This document shows positions 8,527-17,225 of a DNA stretch of 64,000 bases, one piece after another. The number at the start of each line of letters is the position of its first letter. Position 1 is the first letter of the stretch. The notes beneath the pieces are model-generated. The model saw only the letters and a program-made list of their open reading frames with translations, made no database searches and was not told the DNA's origin. The position numbers were made by a program, and so were the translations under genes. The stretch is taken from assembly GCA_017937485.1 (NCBI GenBank), contig JAGBDN010000001.1, positions 1-64,000 of the forward strand, read 5' to 3'. The stretch is from Thermoguttaceae bacterium. GTDB lineage: Bacteria > Planctomycetota > Planctomycetia > Pirellulales > Thermoguttaceae.

Positions 8527-10221
8527 TTAGGCTTGCGGTTGCGTTTCGCTTTGGTTTGCCGTTTCGTCGGCGGGCGACGTTTCCGCTTCGCTTGCGTTTT
8601 CCGATTGCGTCGGTTGCGCGTCGAGCGCTTCCGGAGCGCCGATTTTGCCCAAAATTTCCGGGAACTCGACGCCGCCGATTTCCTTCATCACTTCCAGCAT
8701 CGGCGGGAGCGTCTTCGCCATATTGCGGAGCCAGTTCGACGTCGCCGTTTCGCCCGGAACGCCGTTCGAGCCGGAACCGGCGCCGTCCCAAACGACCACT
8801 TTGTCGAATTTGATCGACGAAATCGCCTGCGCCGACGCGGCGATCAGTTCGTCGAAGTGGTCGAGCATCAGCATTTGGAACGCTTCGCGAGCGCCGCCGC
8901 ACGCCTCGACGATCGCTTTGAGACCTTCGCCCTTTTTCTTCAAAATCTCGTATTGACCGCGCGCTTCCGCTTCCAGTTTCGCGTAAATCGCCGCGGCTTC
9001 CCCTTCCGCTTCGATTCGTTTTTGTTCGGCGAGCGCTTCCGCTTCGACGACGATTCGCGCTTTTTCCGCTTTCGCCGGCGCTTCCAATTCGGCCCGACGC
9101 TCCGCTTCGACGCGCTCGGCCAACGCCGCCGCCGCGACCGCTTGCGCTTTGTGTTCCGCTTCCAAAACGGACGCGTCCGCTTGACGCTTGCGAGTTTCCC
9201 CGCGCTCGAACGCTTCCGCTTCCTTGACTTGCAGCTCCGCTTCGGAGTTCGCGACGACCGCCTTCGCAAGGTTTTCGCCCTCGATCGCCGCCGCGTCCGC
9301 GTTCGCCAACTTGACGCGCATATCGCGTTCGGCCGCCTTGACTTCCGCTTCCTTCTCGAACGCCGCCGACTGTTCGCCGACGACCTTCACGCGGTCGAGT
9401 TCCGCCAAGCGAACCGCTTGTTCTTGCTCGATTTGCGCCGTTTTAACCGTTTGTTCCCGCTCCGCTTCGCGAGTCCCGACGACGCGTTCTTTTTGCGCGT
9501 TCGCGACTTGAATCGCCTTGTCTTTTTCGGCTTCCGCGACCCGGATTTCCCCCATTCGCTCGTTGTCGGCGACGTCGCCGCGCGCCTTTTGAATCGCTTC
9601 CGACGCGGCCTTTTGCCCGATCGCTTCGATGTAGCCCGATTCGTCGGTAATGTCGGTAACGTTGACGTTGATCAGGATAAGGCCGAGTTTGCTAAGTTCC
9701 GGCTCGAGCGACGTTTGAATATTGGTGAGGAACGCTTCGCGGTCGCGGTTGATTTCGTCGATACGCATCGACGCGATCACTTGGCGCAACTGACCGAAAA
9801 TAACGTCTTCCGCTTGCTTGGCGATCGCTTCGCGCTGCATGCCGAGGAGACGAATCGCCGCGTTTTGCATCAGTTCCTGCGTCGTGCCGATGGCGATCGA
9901 GAAGACGCTCGGGACGTTGACGCGGATGTTTTCCATCGAGAGCGCGCCGCGGAGCGGAATCTCGATTTGCATCGGTTCCAAGCTCAAATAGGCGTAGTCT
10001 TGCAGGAGCGGAACGATGAACTTCGCGCCGCCGTGAATGCACTTCGCCGACGAGTTGCCGCCGGAGCGTCCGAAGATGACCATAATCCGGTTGCTCGGGC
10101 AGCGTTTGTAACGCGCGCTAAACAGAATGAGCAGGCCGAAAAAGATCGCCGCGCACAAAACGGCGGCGACGCCGATAATGGAGGCGACTTTAGCGGAAGC
10201 GAAAAGCGAAACGAGCGTCAT
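8527..10221 (-). CDS. Flotillin-like SPFH/band-7 membrane protein
   Basis: A 564-residue protein. The start is ATG 10221, preceded by GAGGAG; the open frame extends further upstream but without a ribosome site and through the promoter. An N-terminal membrane helix (residues about 9-32) is followed by the SPFH domain (FSARYKRCPSNRIMVIFGR, with PLLQDYAYLSLEP and a SVFSIAIGTT segment) and a long Ala/Glu-rich coiled coil (about 200-420, AEAEKDKAIQVANAQKERV). The C-terminal flotillin region ends in an acidic Ser/Thr tail. Flotillins scaffold membrane microdomains. A gene for the matching NfeD partner starts divergently 249 nt away, the same pairing as yuaF-floT in Bacillus. Length is slightly above the usual 500. 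Confidence 0.9.
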   Translation of the reverse strand: MTLVSLFASAKVASIIGVAAVLCAAIFFGLLILFSARYKRCPSNRIMVIFGRSGGNSSAKCIHGGAKFIVPLLQDYAYLSLEPMQIEIPLRGALSMENIRVNVPSVFSIAIGTTQELMQNAAIRLLGMQREAIAKQAEDVIFGQLRQVIASMRIDEINRDREAFLTNIQTSLEPELSKLGLILINVNVTDITDESGYIEAIGQKAASEAIQKARGDVADNERMGEIRVAEAEKDKAIQVANAQKERVVGTREAEREQTVKTAQIEQEQAVRLAELDRVKVVGEQSAAFEKEAEVKAAERDMRVKLANADAAAIEGENLAKAVVANSEAELQVKEAEAFERGETRKRQADASVLEAEHKAQAVAAAALAERVEAERRAELEAPAKAEKARIVVEAEALAEQKRIEAEGEAAAIYAKLEAEARGQYEILKKKGEGLKAIVEACGGAREAFQMLMLDHFDELIAASAQAISSIKFDKVVVWDGAGSGSNGVPGETATSNWLRNMAKTLPPMLEVMKEIGGVEFPEILGKIGAPEALDAQPTQSENASEAETSPADETANQSETQPQA

Positions 10222-10314
10222 AGGAAACTCCTCGAAAAGATGGAAAGCGAACAACGCGATCTTTTGGGCGCGGTAAACCTTACGTTTTTGTAATACTTTG
10301 CGTAATTTATCTAG

Positions 10315-10343
10315 ATTATAATATAGGAGCGTTGCGGCGGCAA
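10315..10343 (-). promoter_or_regulatory. Sigma70-like promoter for the flotillin gene
   Basis: Read on the minus strand: TTGCCG, 17 nt, TATAAT. It is back-to-back with the promoter at 10385. Confidence 0.7.
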
Positions 10344-10384
10344 CTCTTTTCGTTAAATTTTCTTGATATTTAGAGGGAAATTTC

Positions 10385-10413
10385 TTGTCGAACGCGCTTT
10401 TGTTTGATACAAT
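10385..10413 (+). promoter_or_regulatory. Sigma70-like promoter for the NfeD-like gene
   Basis: TTGTCG, 17 nt, TACAAT, ending 56 nt before the ATG at 10470. Confidence 0.65.
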
Positions 10414-10469
10414 TAGGATAAACGGCGCGCGACGCGGCGGAGTACGGTTCAACGGAAGGAAAAAGTTCG

Positions 10470-11057
10470 ATGACGAACGTTTATTGGTTTTGCGCGATTT
10501 TAGGGTCGACGTTGGTTTTGTTGCAATTTTGCGCGATGTTGTTCGGGTTCGGCGGAGGCGATTTGGACGCCGACGGGGTTCCGGATTCCTTGGATCTCGA
10601 CGTCGAAACCGACGGCGGCGCGGACTCGGACGGCGACGCGTCGGGCGTTCCGTTTTTGAAAGCGTTGTCGATTCGAACGGCGACGGCGGGCGTCGCGTTT
10701 TTCGGGCTTGGCGGCTTGGCGGGCGACGCGGCGAATTTAGGTTCCGTCGCGACGGCGGGACTGGCGGCGTTTCTCGGCGTCGCGGCGATTTACGGCGTCT
10801 ATTTCTTGTTGCGAACGCTTTCGCGGTTTGGCGAAGACGGTTCGATTCGCGAGGCGACGGCGGTCGGCGCGACCGGAACGGTTTATTTGCGGATTCCGGC
10901 GAAGCGCGCCGGACGGGGCAAGGTTATTGTGGCGCAACAGGGGCGTTCGATGGAATACGCCGCCGAAACGGACGACGAAAACGAGTTGGCGACCGGAACG
11001 CCGATCGTCGTCGTCAAATTGATCGCGGCGTCGACGGCGCTGGTCGCTCGACGTTAA
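10470..11057 (+). CDS. NfeD/YuaF-like membrane protein with OB-fold tail
   Basis: A 195-residue protein starting at ATG 10470 after GAAGGA. It has an N-terminal helix (about 5-28), an Asp-rich loop (DLDADGVPDSLDLDVETDGG), two more helices (about 70-125), and a C-terminal soluble domain with IREATAVGATGTVYLRIP, a GKVIVAQQGRSMEY segment and GTPIVVVKLIAAS. This is the beta-barrel pattern of NfeD-type OB domains (DUF1449/YuaF). Such proteins partner flotillins and modulate membrane order. The divergent flotillin gene supports the assignment. The Asp-rich loop resembles a calcium-binding stretch but lacks a full EF-hand. Confidence 0.75.
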   Translation: MTNVYWFCAILGSTLVLLQFCAMLFGFGGGDLDADGVPDSLDLDVETDGGADSDGDASGVPFLKALSIRTATAGVAFFGLGGLAGDAANLGSVATAGLAAFLGVAAIYGVYFLLRTLSRFGEDGSIREATAVGATGTVYLRIPAKRAGRGKVIVAQQGRSMEYAAETDDENELATGTPIVVVKLIAASTALVARR

Positions 11058-11173
11058 AAAAGAGAGAAAGAACGCGCGTCGCGTCGTCGAGAGAAACTTT
11101 GAGGAAAAGACGGAGAAAAACAATAAAATTTCGAGAATAACGGCGTTTTTGGCGCGGCGAGAAGGGCGGGGGC

Positions 11174-11202
11174 TTGAATTTTTCGCCGCGTTTGGGTATG
11201 AT
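11174..11202 (+). promoter_or_regulatory. Sigma70-like promoter for the AI-2E permease gene
   Basis: TTGAAT, 17 nt, TATGAT, 63 nt before the start codon at 11265. Confidence 0.7.
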
Positions 11203-11264
11203 GACGACGCGTAAGTTTTGAACGGTGAAACGCGCGATTCTTTCCTTGAAAACGGAACGAAAAA

Positions 11265-12887
11265 ATGACGGATTATTCCGAAAACGATAAAAACGACGCC
11301 GAACGTTGCGACGGTTGCGAAAAGCAGGGCGTCTTGAAAGATTACGCGGTCGTGTTGGCGGCGGCGATTATTATTTTGGGCGGAATACACGCGTCGCGGA
11401 GCATTTTGGGGCCGATCTTTTTAGCGGCGTTTTTCTCCGCGATGTTGGTTTCTCCGTTGCGTTGGCTCCGTTCGAAGGGGTTTTCGCAAGCCTTTTCCTT
11501 GTGCGCGGTGATTATTTTCGTTTTGGCGGTCGGGCTCGGCACGATGACCGTCGTCGGCGCGCAGTTGGCGCAGTTTGCGAAAGATATTCCGACGTACCGC
11601 GATCTTTTTAACGAAGAGTTGAAGAGTTATAACCTGAACGTCGGCGACTTCGTTCCTTTCCTCAAAGAGGAAGAAACGCCGGACGAACAAAACGAAGCGA
11701 CCGACGAAAACGCCGCCGAACTCGCGTTGGAACGGCGCGTTCGCGACGAAGTCGACCGCGCCGTCAAAAACGTTCGAATGCGCGAAGCGGCGGAAAAAGC
11801 GAACGCTCCCGGCGTCGCGCCCGGCTTTTCCGGCGAAACGACGAAGTTTTTGAAAGAAACGGCGAATCCGGCGAACGTCGCGTTTGGCGACGGCGCCCGA
11901 GTAACGCCGGTCGCGTATTGGACGCAAGACGACGACGGCGCGAACGAACAAACCGGATTAACGCCGACGATGGAAGAAAATTCCGGCGTCTTGACCGCGG
12001 TCGACGCTCCGGAAGGCTTGACGCCGCAAGCGCCGAAGTCGGGATTGATTGAAACGACGCTCGGCGAAACGGAAGACGCGGAAATCGCCGAAACGGACGT
12101 CGCGCTCGAAGAACTCGAACCGTTGGTCGCGGCGGAGGAAAGCGAAGAAGAGCGCGAACCGCTCGCGTCGGTTCCGCAAGTCAGCGTCGTCGACGCCGGG
12201 TCGAACGAGCTGTTTCGCTTCTTGGCCGGCTTGGCGAGCGAACTGAGTTATTTCGCAAGCAACGGCTTCATTATAACGTTGCTGATTATTTTTATGCTTT
12301 GCGAAACGACCTCGACGCCGAAAAAATTGGCCGCCGCGCTTGGCAAGCAAGGCTTTGTGAACGAGCATATCCAAAAGGTGGTCGCCGATATTCGCAACTA
12401 TATGGTGATTAAGACGTGGATGAGCTTGGGCGTCGGAACGAGCGTAACGCTGTTGCTCGTCGTGTCGGACGTTCAATACCCGTTGCTTTGGGGCTTCGTC
12501 GCGTTTTTGCTGAACTATATTCCGAACATCGGCTCCGTCGTCGCCGCGATTCCGCCGATCGTCTTGGCGACGGTCGAACACGGGCTCGTCGTCGGCGCGG
12601 TCGACGCGGTCTTTTTTGTGGCCATCAACTGCGTTATCGGGTACGCGATCGAGCCGCGCCTTCTCGGCAACGGGCTCGACTTGTCGCCGTTGATCGTTTT
12701 GATCGCGTTGATTCTGTTCGGTTGGCTCTTGGGCCCGATCGGGATGTTCCTGTCGCCGCCGTTGGCCGTCATTATGAAGATTATTTTCCAATCGTTCCCG
12801 GAAACGCGCTGGATCGCCGTGTTGATGGCGAACCGCCCGCCGAAAGAAGGCCCCGCGGACGACGAAGCCGTCGAAGCGAACGCGTGA
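11265..12887 (+). CDS. AI-2E family transporter (PerM/YhhT-like) with a large insert
   Basis: A 540-residue integral membrane protein. Residues about 25-110 hold three helices with the family pattern RSILGPIFLAAFFSAMLVSP. The C-terminal half (about 315-515) holds the remaining helices, including LWGFVAFLLNYIPNIGSVVA and IEPRLLGNGLDLSPLIVLIA, which are diagnostic for AI-2E/UPF0118 exporters. Between them lies about 200 residues of acidic, hydrophilic sequence that the usual 350-residue members lack. Families include YdgG/TqsA (autoinducer-2 export) and sodium/proton antiporters, so the substrate is uncertain. It has its own promoter and stands alone. Confidence 0.85.
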   Translation: MTDYSENDKNDAERCDGCEKQGVLKDYAVVLAAAIIILGGIHASRSILGPIFLAAFFSAMLVSPLRWLRSKGFSQAFSLCAVIIFVLAVGLGTMTVVGAQLAQFAKDIPTYRDLFNEELKSYNLNVGDFVPFLKEEETPDEQNEATDENAAELALERRVRDEVDRAVKNVRMREAAEKANAPGVAPGFSGETTKFLKETANPANVAFGDGARVTPVAYWTQDDDGANEQTGLTPTMEENSGVLTAVDAPEGLTPQAPKSGLIETTLGETEDAEIAETDVALEELEPLVAAEESEEEREPLASVPQVSVVDAGSNELFRFLAGLASELSYFASNGFIITLLIIFMLCETTSTPKKLAAALGKQGFVNEHIQKVVADIRNYMVIKTWMSLGVGTSVTLLLVVSDVQYPLLWGFVAFLLNYIPNIGSVVAAIPPIVLATVEHGLVVGAVDAVFFVAINCVIGYAIEPRLLGNGLDLSPLIVLIALILFGWLLGPIGMFLSPPLAVIMKIIFQSFPETRWIAVLMANRPPKEGPADDEAVEANA

Positions 12888-12960
12888 ACGGCGCCTAAAA
12901 AAACGAGCGCTTAAAGCGTCGCCTAAAATCGACGGCGGCGTTTTAGCGCGGCGGAAACGT

Positions 12961-12993
12961 AAAAAAGCGTCGAACGCGAACGTTCGACGCTTT
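12961..12993 (-). terminator. Terminator for the small lipoprotein gene
   Basis: A perfect 13-bp stem (AAAGCGTCGAACG / CGTTCGACGCTTT, loop CGAA) that on the minus strand runs into TTTTTT. It may also slow transcription from the permease side. Confidence 0.75.
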
Positions 12994-13033
12994 GACGTTG
13001 GGAAATTCGGACGCGAAACGTCGCGACGGCGCT

Positions 13034-13204
13034 TTACCAAGCGGGTTTGTCGGCGCTCAGAAAATCGTCGACCGTTTCGATTTGGTTCGACTTGTTTTTA
13101 CCGGAGCGGCAGCCGACCGACGCGGCGAACGTCGCCGAAAATAAAACGAGTAAAACGAGCGCGAGAACGCGACGTTGGCGGCGATTTTTAAAAATATTGC
13201 GCAT
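13034..13204 (-). CDS. 56-aa planctomycete-type small lipoprotein
   Basis: A short gene: ATG at 13204 after an AAGGAA site, stop at 13034. The product starts MRNIFKNRRQRRVLALVLLV, continues through a hydrophobic stretch to SVGC (Cys32), and ends VDDFLSADKPAW. A signal peptide with cysteine at the expected place and a short acidic-aromatic tail matches many tiny planctomycete lipoproteins annotated only as hypothetical. The -3 residue of the lipobox is Ser rather than Leu/Val, so lipidation is likely but not certain. It has its own ribosome site and terminator, which supports it being real. Function is unknown. Confidence 0.7.
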   Translation of the reverse strand: MRNIFKNRRQRRVLALVLLVLFSATFAASVGCRSGKNKSNQIETVDDFLSADKPAW

Positions 13205-13427
13205 AAAACGTTCCTTACGGCGCTGGTTGCGTTCGGCGATTCGCGGCGCGTTCCGTCGTCGCCGCGTTTGGCGGGAATCATACCGAATTTTTGCGTTGTT
13301 AGGAATATCGGTTTTTTAGCGTTAAATCTTAACGATTCGACTTAATTTTTGTCGATAATTGGTCGACTTACCCCTCGCGTCGCCGGTCGACGGAACGCGA
13401 AACGATAATTTAGGAGTTTTAAATAAA

Positions 13428-14687
13428 ATGAGTAAAATCGAGCAAGCGTTTGAACTGGCGAAGGAACGATACGCGGAACTCGGCGTCGACGTCGACGCGG
13501 CGATGGAAAACGTTTCGAAGGTGAAAATTTCGCTCCACTGCTGGCAAGGGGACGACGTCGCCGGTTTCGAATCGACGGCGGGCTTGACCGGCGGCGGGAT
13601 TCTCGCGACCGGCAACTATCCGGGCAAAGCGCGCACTCCGGACGAACTCCGCGCCGACGCCGAAAAAGCGTTTTCGTTGATTCCGGGCAAACACCGCTTC
13701 AACCTGCACGCGATTTACCTTGAAAACGGCGGCAAAAAAGTCGATCGCGACGAAATCGAGCCGGCGCACTTCCAAGGCTGGATCGATTGGGCGAAAGCGA
13801 ACGGCCTCGGCCTCGACTTCAACCCGACGTTCTTCTCGCACGAGAAGGCCGCCGACGGCTTGACGCTGTCGCACCCGGATAAAGGAATCCGCGATTTCTG
13901 GATCGAACACGACAAACGCTGCCGAACGATCGCCTCCGCGATGGGCGCCGCGCAAGGTTCGCCTTGCGTCGTCAACCACTGGACGCCGGACGGTTTGAAA
14001 GACTTCCCGGCCGACCGCCTCGCGCCGCGTCGCCGCTTGGCCGAATCTTACGACGAAATTTTCTCCGTCCAACACCCGCGCGAAACGATCCGCGACGGCG
14101 TCGAATGCAAACTTTTCGGGATCGGCGCCGAAAGCTACACCGTCGGAAGCCACGAATTTTGTATGGGTTACGCGATGAAGAATAATCTTCTCGTTACGCT
14201 CGACGCGGGCCACTTCCACCCGACCGAAACGATTTCGGACAAACTGTCGTCGCTCGCGCTCTTTGTCGACGAAATCCTCCTGCACGTCAGCCGCGGCGTC
14301 CGTTGGGACAGCGACCACGTCGTCGTTTGGAACGACGAAATGAAGGCGATCGCGGAAGAACTCGTCCGTTGCGACCTCTTGAGCAAGACTTACGTCGCGC
14401 TCGACTACTTCGACGCGACGATCAACCGCGTCGCCGCTTGGACGATCGGGACGCGCTCGGCGTTGAAAGCGTTGCTGGCGGCGTTCCTCGACCCGATTTC
14501 GACGCTGAAAAAAGCGGAACTGGACGGGAATTATACGAAGCGTCTCGCCTTGATGGAAGAAGCGCGCACCCTTCCGTTCTCCGCCGTTTGGGATTACTAC
14601 TGCGAAAAGAACGGCGTTCCGGTCGGCGAAAAATGGCTCGCGGAAGTCGAAGCGTACGAAGCCGCCGTTCAAAGCAAGCGCGTTTGA
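13428..14687 (+). CDS. rhaA: L-rhamnose isomerase
   Basis: A 419-residue protein, the same length as the E. coli enzyme. ATG 13428 follows TAGGAG; an upstream in-frame start at 13359 has no such site. Landmarks are ISLHCWQGDDVAGFE near residue 28, KHRFNLHAIYLE, GLDFNPTFFSHEKA, the GIGAESYTVGSHEFC segment, VTLDAGHFHPTE and the metal-site stretch RWDSDHVV. It converts L-rhamnose to L-rhamnulose in the cytosol, the first step of rhamnose degradation. No rhaB/rhaD or rhamnose transporter gene is adjacent, so the pathway must be completed elsewhere. A T-tailed hairpin follows. Confidence 0.95.
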   Translation: MSKIEQAFELAKERYAELGVDVDAAMENVSKVKISLHCWQGDDVAGFESTAGLTGGGILATGNYPGKARTPDELRADAEKAFSLIPGKHRFNLHAIYLENGGKKVDRDEIEPAHFQGWIDWAKANGLGLDFNPTFFSHEKAADGLTLSHPDKGIRDFWIEHDKRCRTIASAMGAAQGSPCVVNHWTPDGLKDFPADRLAPRRRLAESYDEIFSVQHPRETIRDGVECKLFGIGAESYTVGSHEFCMGYAMKNNLLVTLDAGHFHPTETISDKLSSLALFVDEILLHVSRGVRWDSDHVVVWNDEMKAIAEELVRCDLLSKTYVALDYFDATINRVAAWTIGTRSALKALLAAFLDPISTLKKAELDGNYTKRLALMEEARTLPFSAVWDYYCEKNGVPVGEKWLAEVEAYEAAVQSKRV

Positions 14688-14736
14688 GCGTCCGCGTTGG
14701 ATTGAATCGAAACGAGTTTGAATAAAACGCTTTGCG

Positions 14737-14771
14737 AACGACGTCGAGTTTTTCTCGGCGTCGTTTTTTTA
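14737..14771 (+). terminator. Terminator after rhaA
   Basis: 12-bp stem AACGACGTCGAG / CTCGGCGTCGTT (one wobble pair), TTTTT loop, T-tract to 14771. Confidence 0.8.
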
Positions 14772-14793
14772 TTGGCGAATCGTTGGGAAAGCG

Positions 14794-15573
14794 TTATTTC
14801 GCCGCCGCGACGACCGCGTCGACGAGTTTCGCTAACGTCGACTCTTCCGCGACCGCCGCCGGTTCGACGCCGACGGAGCGGAGCGCGTCCGCCGTCAACG
14901 GACTAAGCGCGACCCAGCGCGTTTGCGTTATCGCGGCGCCGAAGAGGCGCGCCAACGCTTTCGCCGTCGCGGAGCTGGCGACCGTTCCGAAGTCGATTCG
15001 GTTGGAGCGGAGCGCGTCGAGAATCGCGGCGTCCGGCGTTTCGACGTCGACGGAGCGGTACGCGACGACCTCGCGAACGGTCGCGCCGAGCTTCGCCGCT
15101 TCTTTCGACAGAACGTCGCGACCTCGGCTCGCGCGAACGGAGAGGAGGCGTTTGCCGTCGAGCGACGTTTCCGCGTCGCGGAGCGCGTCGACGAGCCCTT
15201 CCGCGTTGTATTCTTTCGTCGGGACTAGGTCGACCGAAACGCCGAAGTCGTCGAGCGCGGCGGCGGTGCCGGGCCCGACGGCGGCGACCGAAGTTTGCGC
15301 GTCGGCGAAAAAGCGAGCGCGACGTTCGGCGGCGATTCGTTCGAGGAAAAAGCGGACGCCGTTCGCGCTGGAAAAGAGAACCCAATCGAAGTCGCGTCGT
15401 TCGACGCTTTGGAGCGCGGCGTCGACGGCGTCCCAAGTTTCCGGCGGCAGAATCGCGATCGACGGTTGAACGAGAACGGCGGCGCCGCGTTCTTCGAGGA
15501 GCGAACGCAGTTCGGCGGCTTGTTCGCGCGGACGGGTAACGAGAACGGTTTTGCCGGAGAGTTCGAGCGTCAT
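14794..15573 (-). CDS. hemD: Uroporphyrinogen-III synthase
   Basis: A 259-residue protein read from ATG 15573 after AAAGG. It begins LSGKTVLVTRPREQAAELRS, the canonical N-terminal motif of HemD, followed by FDWVLFSSANGVRFFLERIA, the VAAVGPGTAAALDDFGV segment and, near the C-terminus, IDFGTVASSATAKALARLFG. Length and domain order match the bilobed HemD fold. It cyclises hydroxymethylbilane to uroporphyrinogen III, the precursor of heme and cobalamin, in the cytosol. It is convergent with rhaA and has its own promoter. No other heme gene is adjacent. Confidence 0.93.
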   Translation of the reverse strand: MTLELSGKTVLVTRPREQAAELRSLLEERGAAVLVQPSIAILPPETWDAVDAALQSVERRDFDWVLFSSANGVRFFLERIAAERRARFFADAQTSVAAVGPGTAAALDDFGVSVDLVPTKEYNAEGLVDALRDAETSLDGKRLLSVRASRGRDVLSKEAAKLGATVREVVAYRSVDVETPDAAILDALRSNRIDFGTVASSATAKALARLFGAAITQTRWVALSPLTADALRSVGVEPAAVAEESTLAKLVDAVVAAAK

Positions 15574-15623
15574 TGCGGCCTTTCGTTGAAAATTGCGTCG
15601 AAACGGGAAGCGAGAACGTTTTT

Positions 15624-15651
15624 ATTGTACGCGGCGAAAGTTTTTCGGCAA
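15624..15651 (-). promoter_or_regulatory. Sigma70-like promoter for hemD
   Basis: Minus strand: TTGCCG, 16 nt, TACAAT, about 50 nt before the hemD start. Confidence 0.65.
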
Positions 15652-15860
15652 GGGCGGCGCGTCGTTTGGAATGAAGAAAAGGCGAAAAGTCGCGCAAGGA
15701 GCGAAAAGGACGGCGAAATTTTCTTGGCAAGTAAAAACGGGCGCGCAATTTTGAACGAAATCCTCCTCGCGTCGTTTGAGCGAACGATATTAAAGAACGA
15801 AGCGGCGACGGCGGTCGCGGCGTTTAGTATTTTGAATTTCGTCGACTAACGGAGGCGGCA

Positions 15861-16049
15861 ATGATTCGTTCTTTTATCGTCGCGTCGGGCGTCGCCGCGA
15901 TCGCGTTCGGCGTTCAATGTTTCTTTTTTCAAGCGCTCGTCGTCGAGACCGACGCGCGGAAAACGGTCGCGATCGCCGACTTTTTGCCTTATTCGATGAT
16001 CTGCACCGGATTGGTGGTCTATCTTTACGGGGCGCAACTTCGGAAATAA
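15861..16049 (+). CDS. 62-aa membrane protein of unknown function
   Basis: ATG 15861 sits nine bases after GGAGG, a strong ribosome site. The product MIRSFIVASGVAAIAFGVQC... has a first membrane helix (about 3-27) and a second (about 42-58) separated by a short polar stretch with ETDARKTVAIADFLPYS, and ends in a basic QLRK. I recognise no family. The ribosome site and typical codon use argue that it is real. The 287 nt before it hold the hemD promoter and otherwise nothing I can name. Confidence 0.6.
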   Translation: MIRSFIVASGVAAIAFGVQCFFFQALVVETDARKTVAIADFLPYSMICTGLVVYLYGAQLRK

Positions 16050-16094
16050 GGAGGAAAAGCGCTTCGTCGCGGCGGCGTTCGATAAAAATTGCTC

Positions 16095-16123
16095 TTGACG
16101 CGCGGCGTTTTTTTTGGCAAACT
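16095..16123 (+). promoter_or_regulatory. Possible promoter for the 16250 lipoprotein gene
   Basis: TTGACG is a good -35, but the hexamer 17 nt later is a poor CAAACT, so this is weak. The leader would be about 125 nt. Confidence 0.3.
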
Positions 16124-16249
16124 CGACCTGTTTTCCGGGTTTTGGCGATTATGACGCCGCCGGAACGGCGCTTGTCGGCGTCGTTAAGGACAGAAAAGAA
16201 CAACCGTTGTTGGAAGGCGCCGACGACGGTTTGGGAAAAGGAGTTTGAT

Positions 16250-16840
16250 ATGTCGAAACGAACGATTTTGTTGGGCGCCGCGCTCGGGTTCTGTTTTGCG
16301 CTGACCGGTTGCGGAGGTTCTTCGCCCGACGACGCCGCGCAAGATTCGAACGTTCCGGCGGCGACCGAGTCCGACGCGAACGGCGGCGATGAGGAAACGG
16401 CGCCGTTGAACGTCGAGGACGCGGAAAGTCCCGAGGGCGTCGTCGACGCGTTTTTCCGTTCCTTCTTCAAAGGGGACGACGACGGCGCGTTCGCGCTGTT
16501 GACTTCGAAAGCGCAAGAGGCGACCCGCGAACAGTTTTCCGCTCAAGCCAGCGATACGATCAAGTGGAAGGCGACGAAAAAAGCCGCGCTCGACGACGGA
16601 CGCGTTTGCGTTTACGTCGACGTCGAAGATTACACCGAAACCGGCGAAATTCAAGTCGAGGAATTGACGTTCGTACTTTCCGACGCGGACGGCGCTTGGC
16701 GCGTCGCCGGGTTCAGCGTCGACGAACTGACGATCAACTTTGAAGAACGGCAAATTAACGCCGTCGCGCAAGAAGAGGACGCGTTTTCGGGCGACGAAGC
16801 GGTGAAGGTGGGGCAAACGAGCGACGCCGTCGTTCGCTAA
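16250..16840 (+). CDS. Lipoprotein with NTF2/SnoaL-like fold (DUF4878-like)
   Basis: A 196-residue protein from ATG 16250, directly after AAAAGGAG. The signal peptide ends in LTGC (Cys21), followed by an acidic Asp/Glu/Ala linker and a compact domain beginning SPEGVVDAFFRSFFKGDDDG and continuing AFALLTSKAQEATREQF, a KKAALDDGRVCVYVDVEDY stretch and FVLSDADGAWRVAGF. An initial pair of helices with a four-strand sheet ending in DGAWRV is the pattern of DUF4878/SnoaL-like lipoproteins. It is probably anchored to a membrane facing the periplasm. No enzymatic residues can be assigned. A bidirectional terminator follows. Confidence 0.65.
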   Translation: MSKRTILLGAALGFCFALTGCGGSSPDDAAQDSNVPAATESDANGGDEETAPLNVEDAESPEGVVDAFFRSFFKGDDDGAFALLTSKAQEATREQFSAQASDTIKWKATKKAALDDGRVCVYVDVEDYTETGEIQVEELTFVLSDADGAWRVAGFSVDELTINFEERQINAVAQEEDAFSGDEAVKVGQTSDAVVR

Positions 16841-16935
16841 ACCGACTCGAAAACGACCGAACGCGCTTTTGAACGCGATTTAAAAGAAGCGCGTTGGAAG
16901 GCGTTTGACGCCGAGAACGGTTCCGACGATTCAAT

Positions 16936-16974
16936 AAAAAACGCCGAAGCGTATCGCCGCTTCGGCGTTTTTTA
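16936..16974. terminator. Bidirectional terminator between convergent genes
   Basis: AAAAAACGCCGAAGCG pairs with CGCTTCGGCGTTTTTT around loop TATCGC, T-tailed on both strands. It serves the lipoprotein gene and probably also the minus-strand gene ending at 17226. The remaining 250 nt up to 17225 contain only weak hairpins. Confidence 0.85.
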
Positions 16975-17225
16975 TTGGCGACGACGTTCGTCGCGAGTCG
17001 GAAACCGACGAGCGCGGCGTTCGCGGAACGCGTCGAAAACGGGAACGCGCGAACTAAAACGAACCGCGTTCAAGACGAACGACGCAAAAAAGGAACGTTT
17101 CGACGTCGTTAAGCGCGTTTTAACGCCGCGCGGTAAAACGTCGGAAAACAAGTCGCCGTAGGAAGCGCGCCGATTGCGACGCGCTTTCGTTGGAAGATCG
17201 AAATCGGATTAACGCCGACGTTCGA

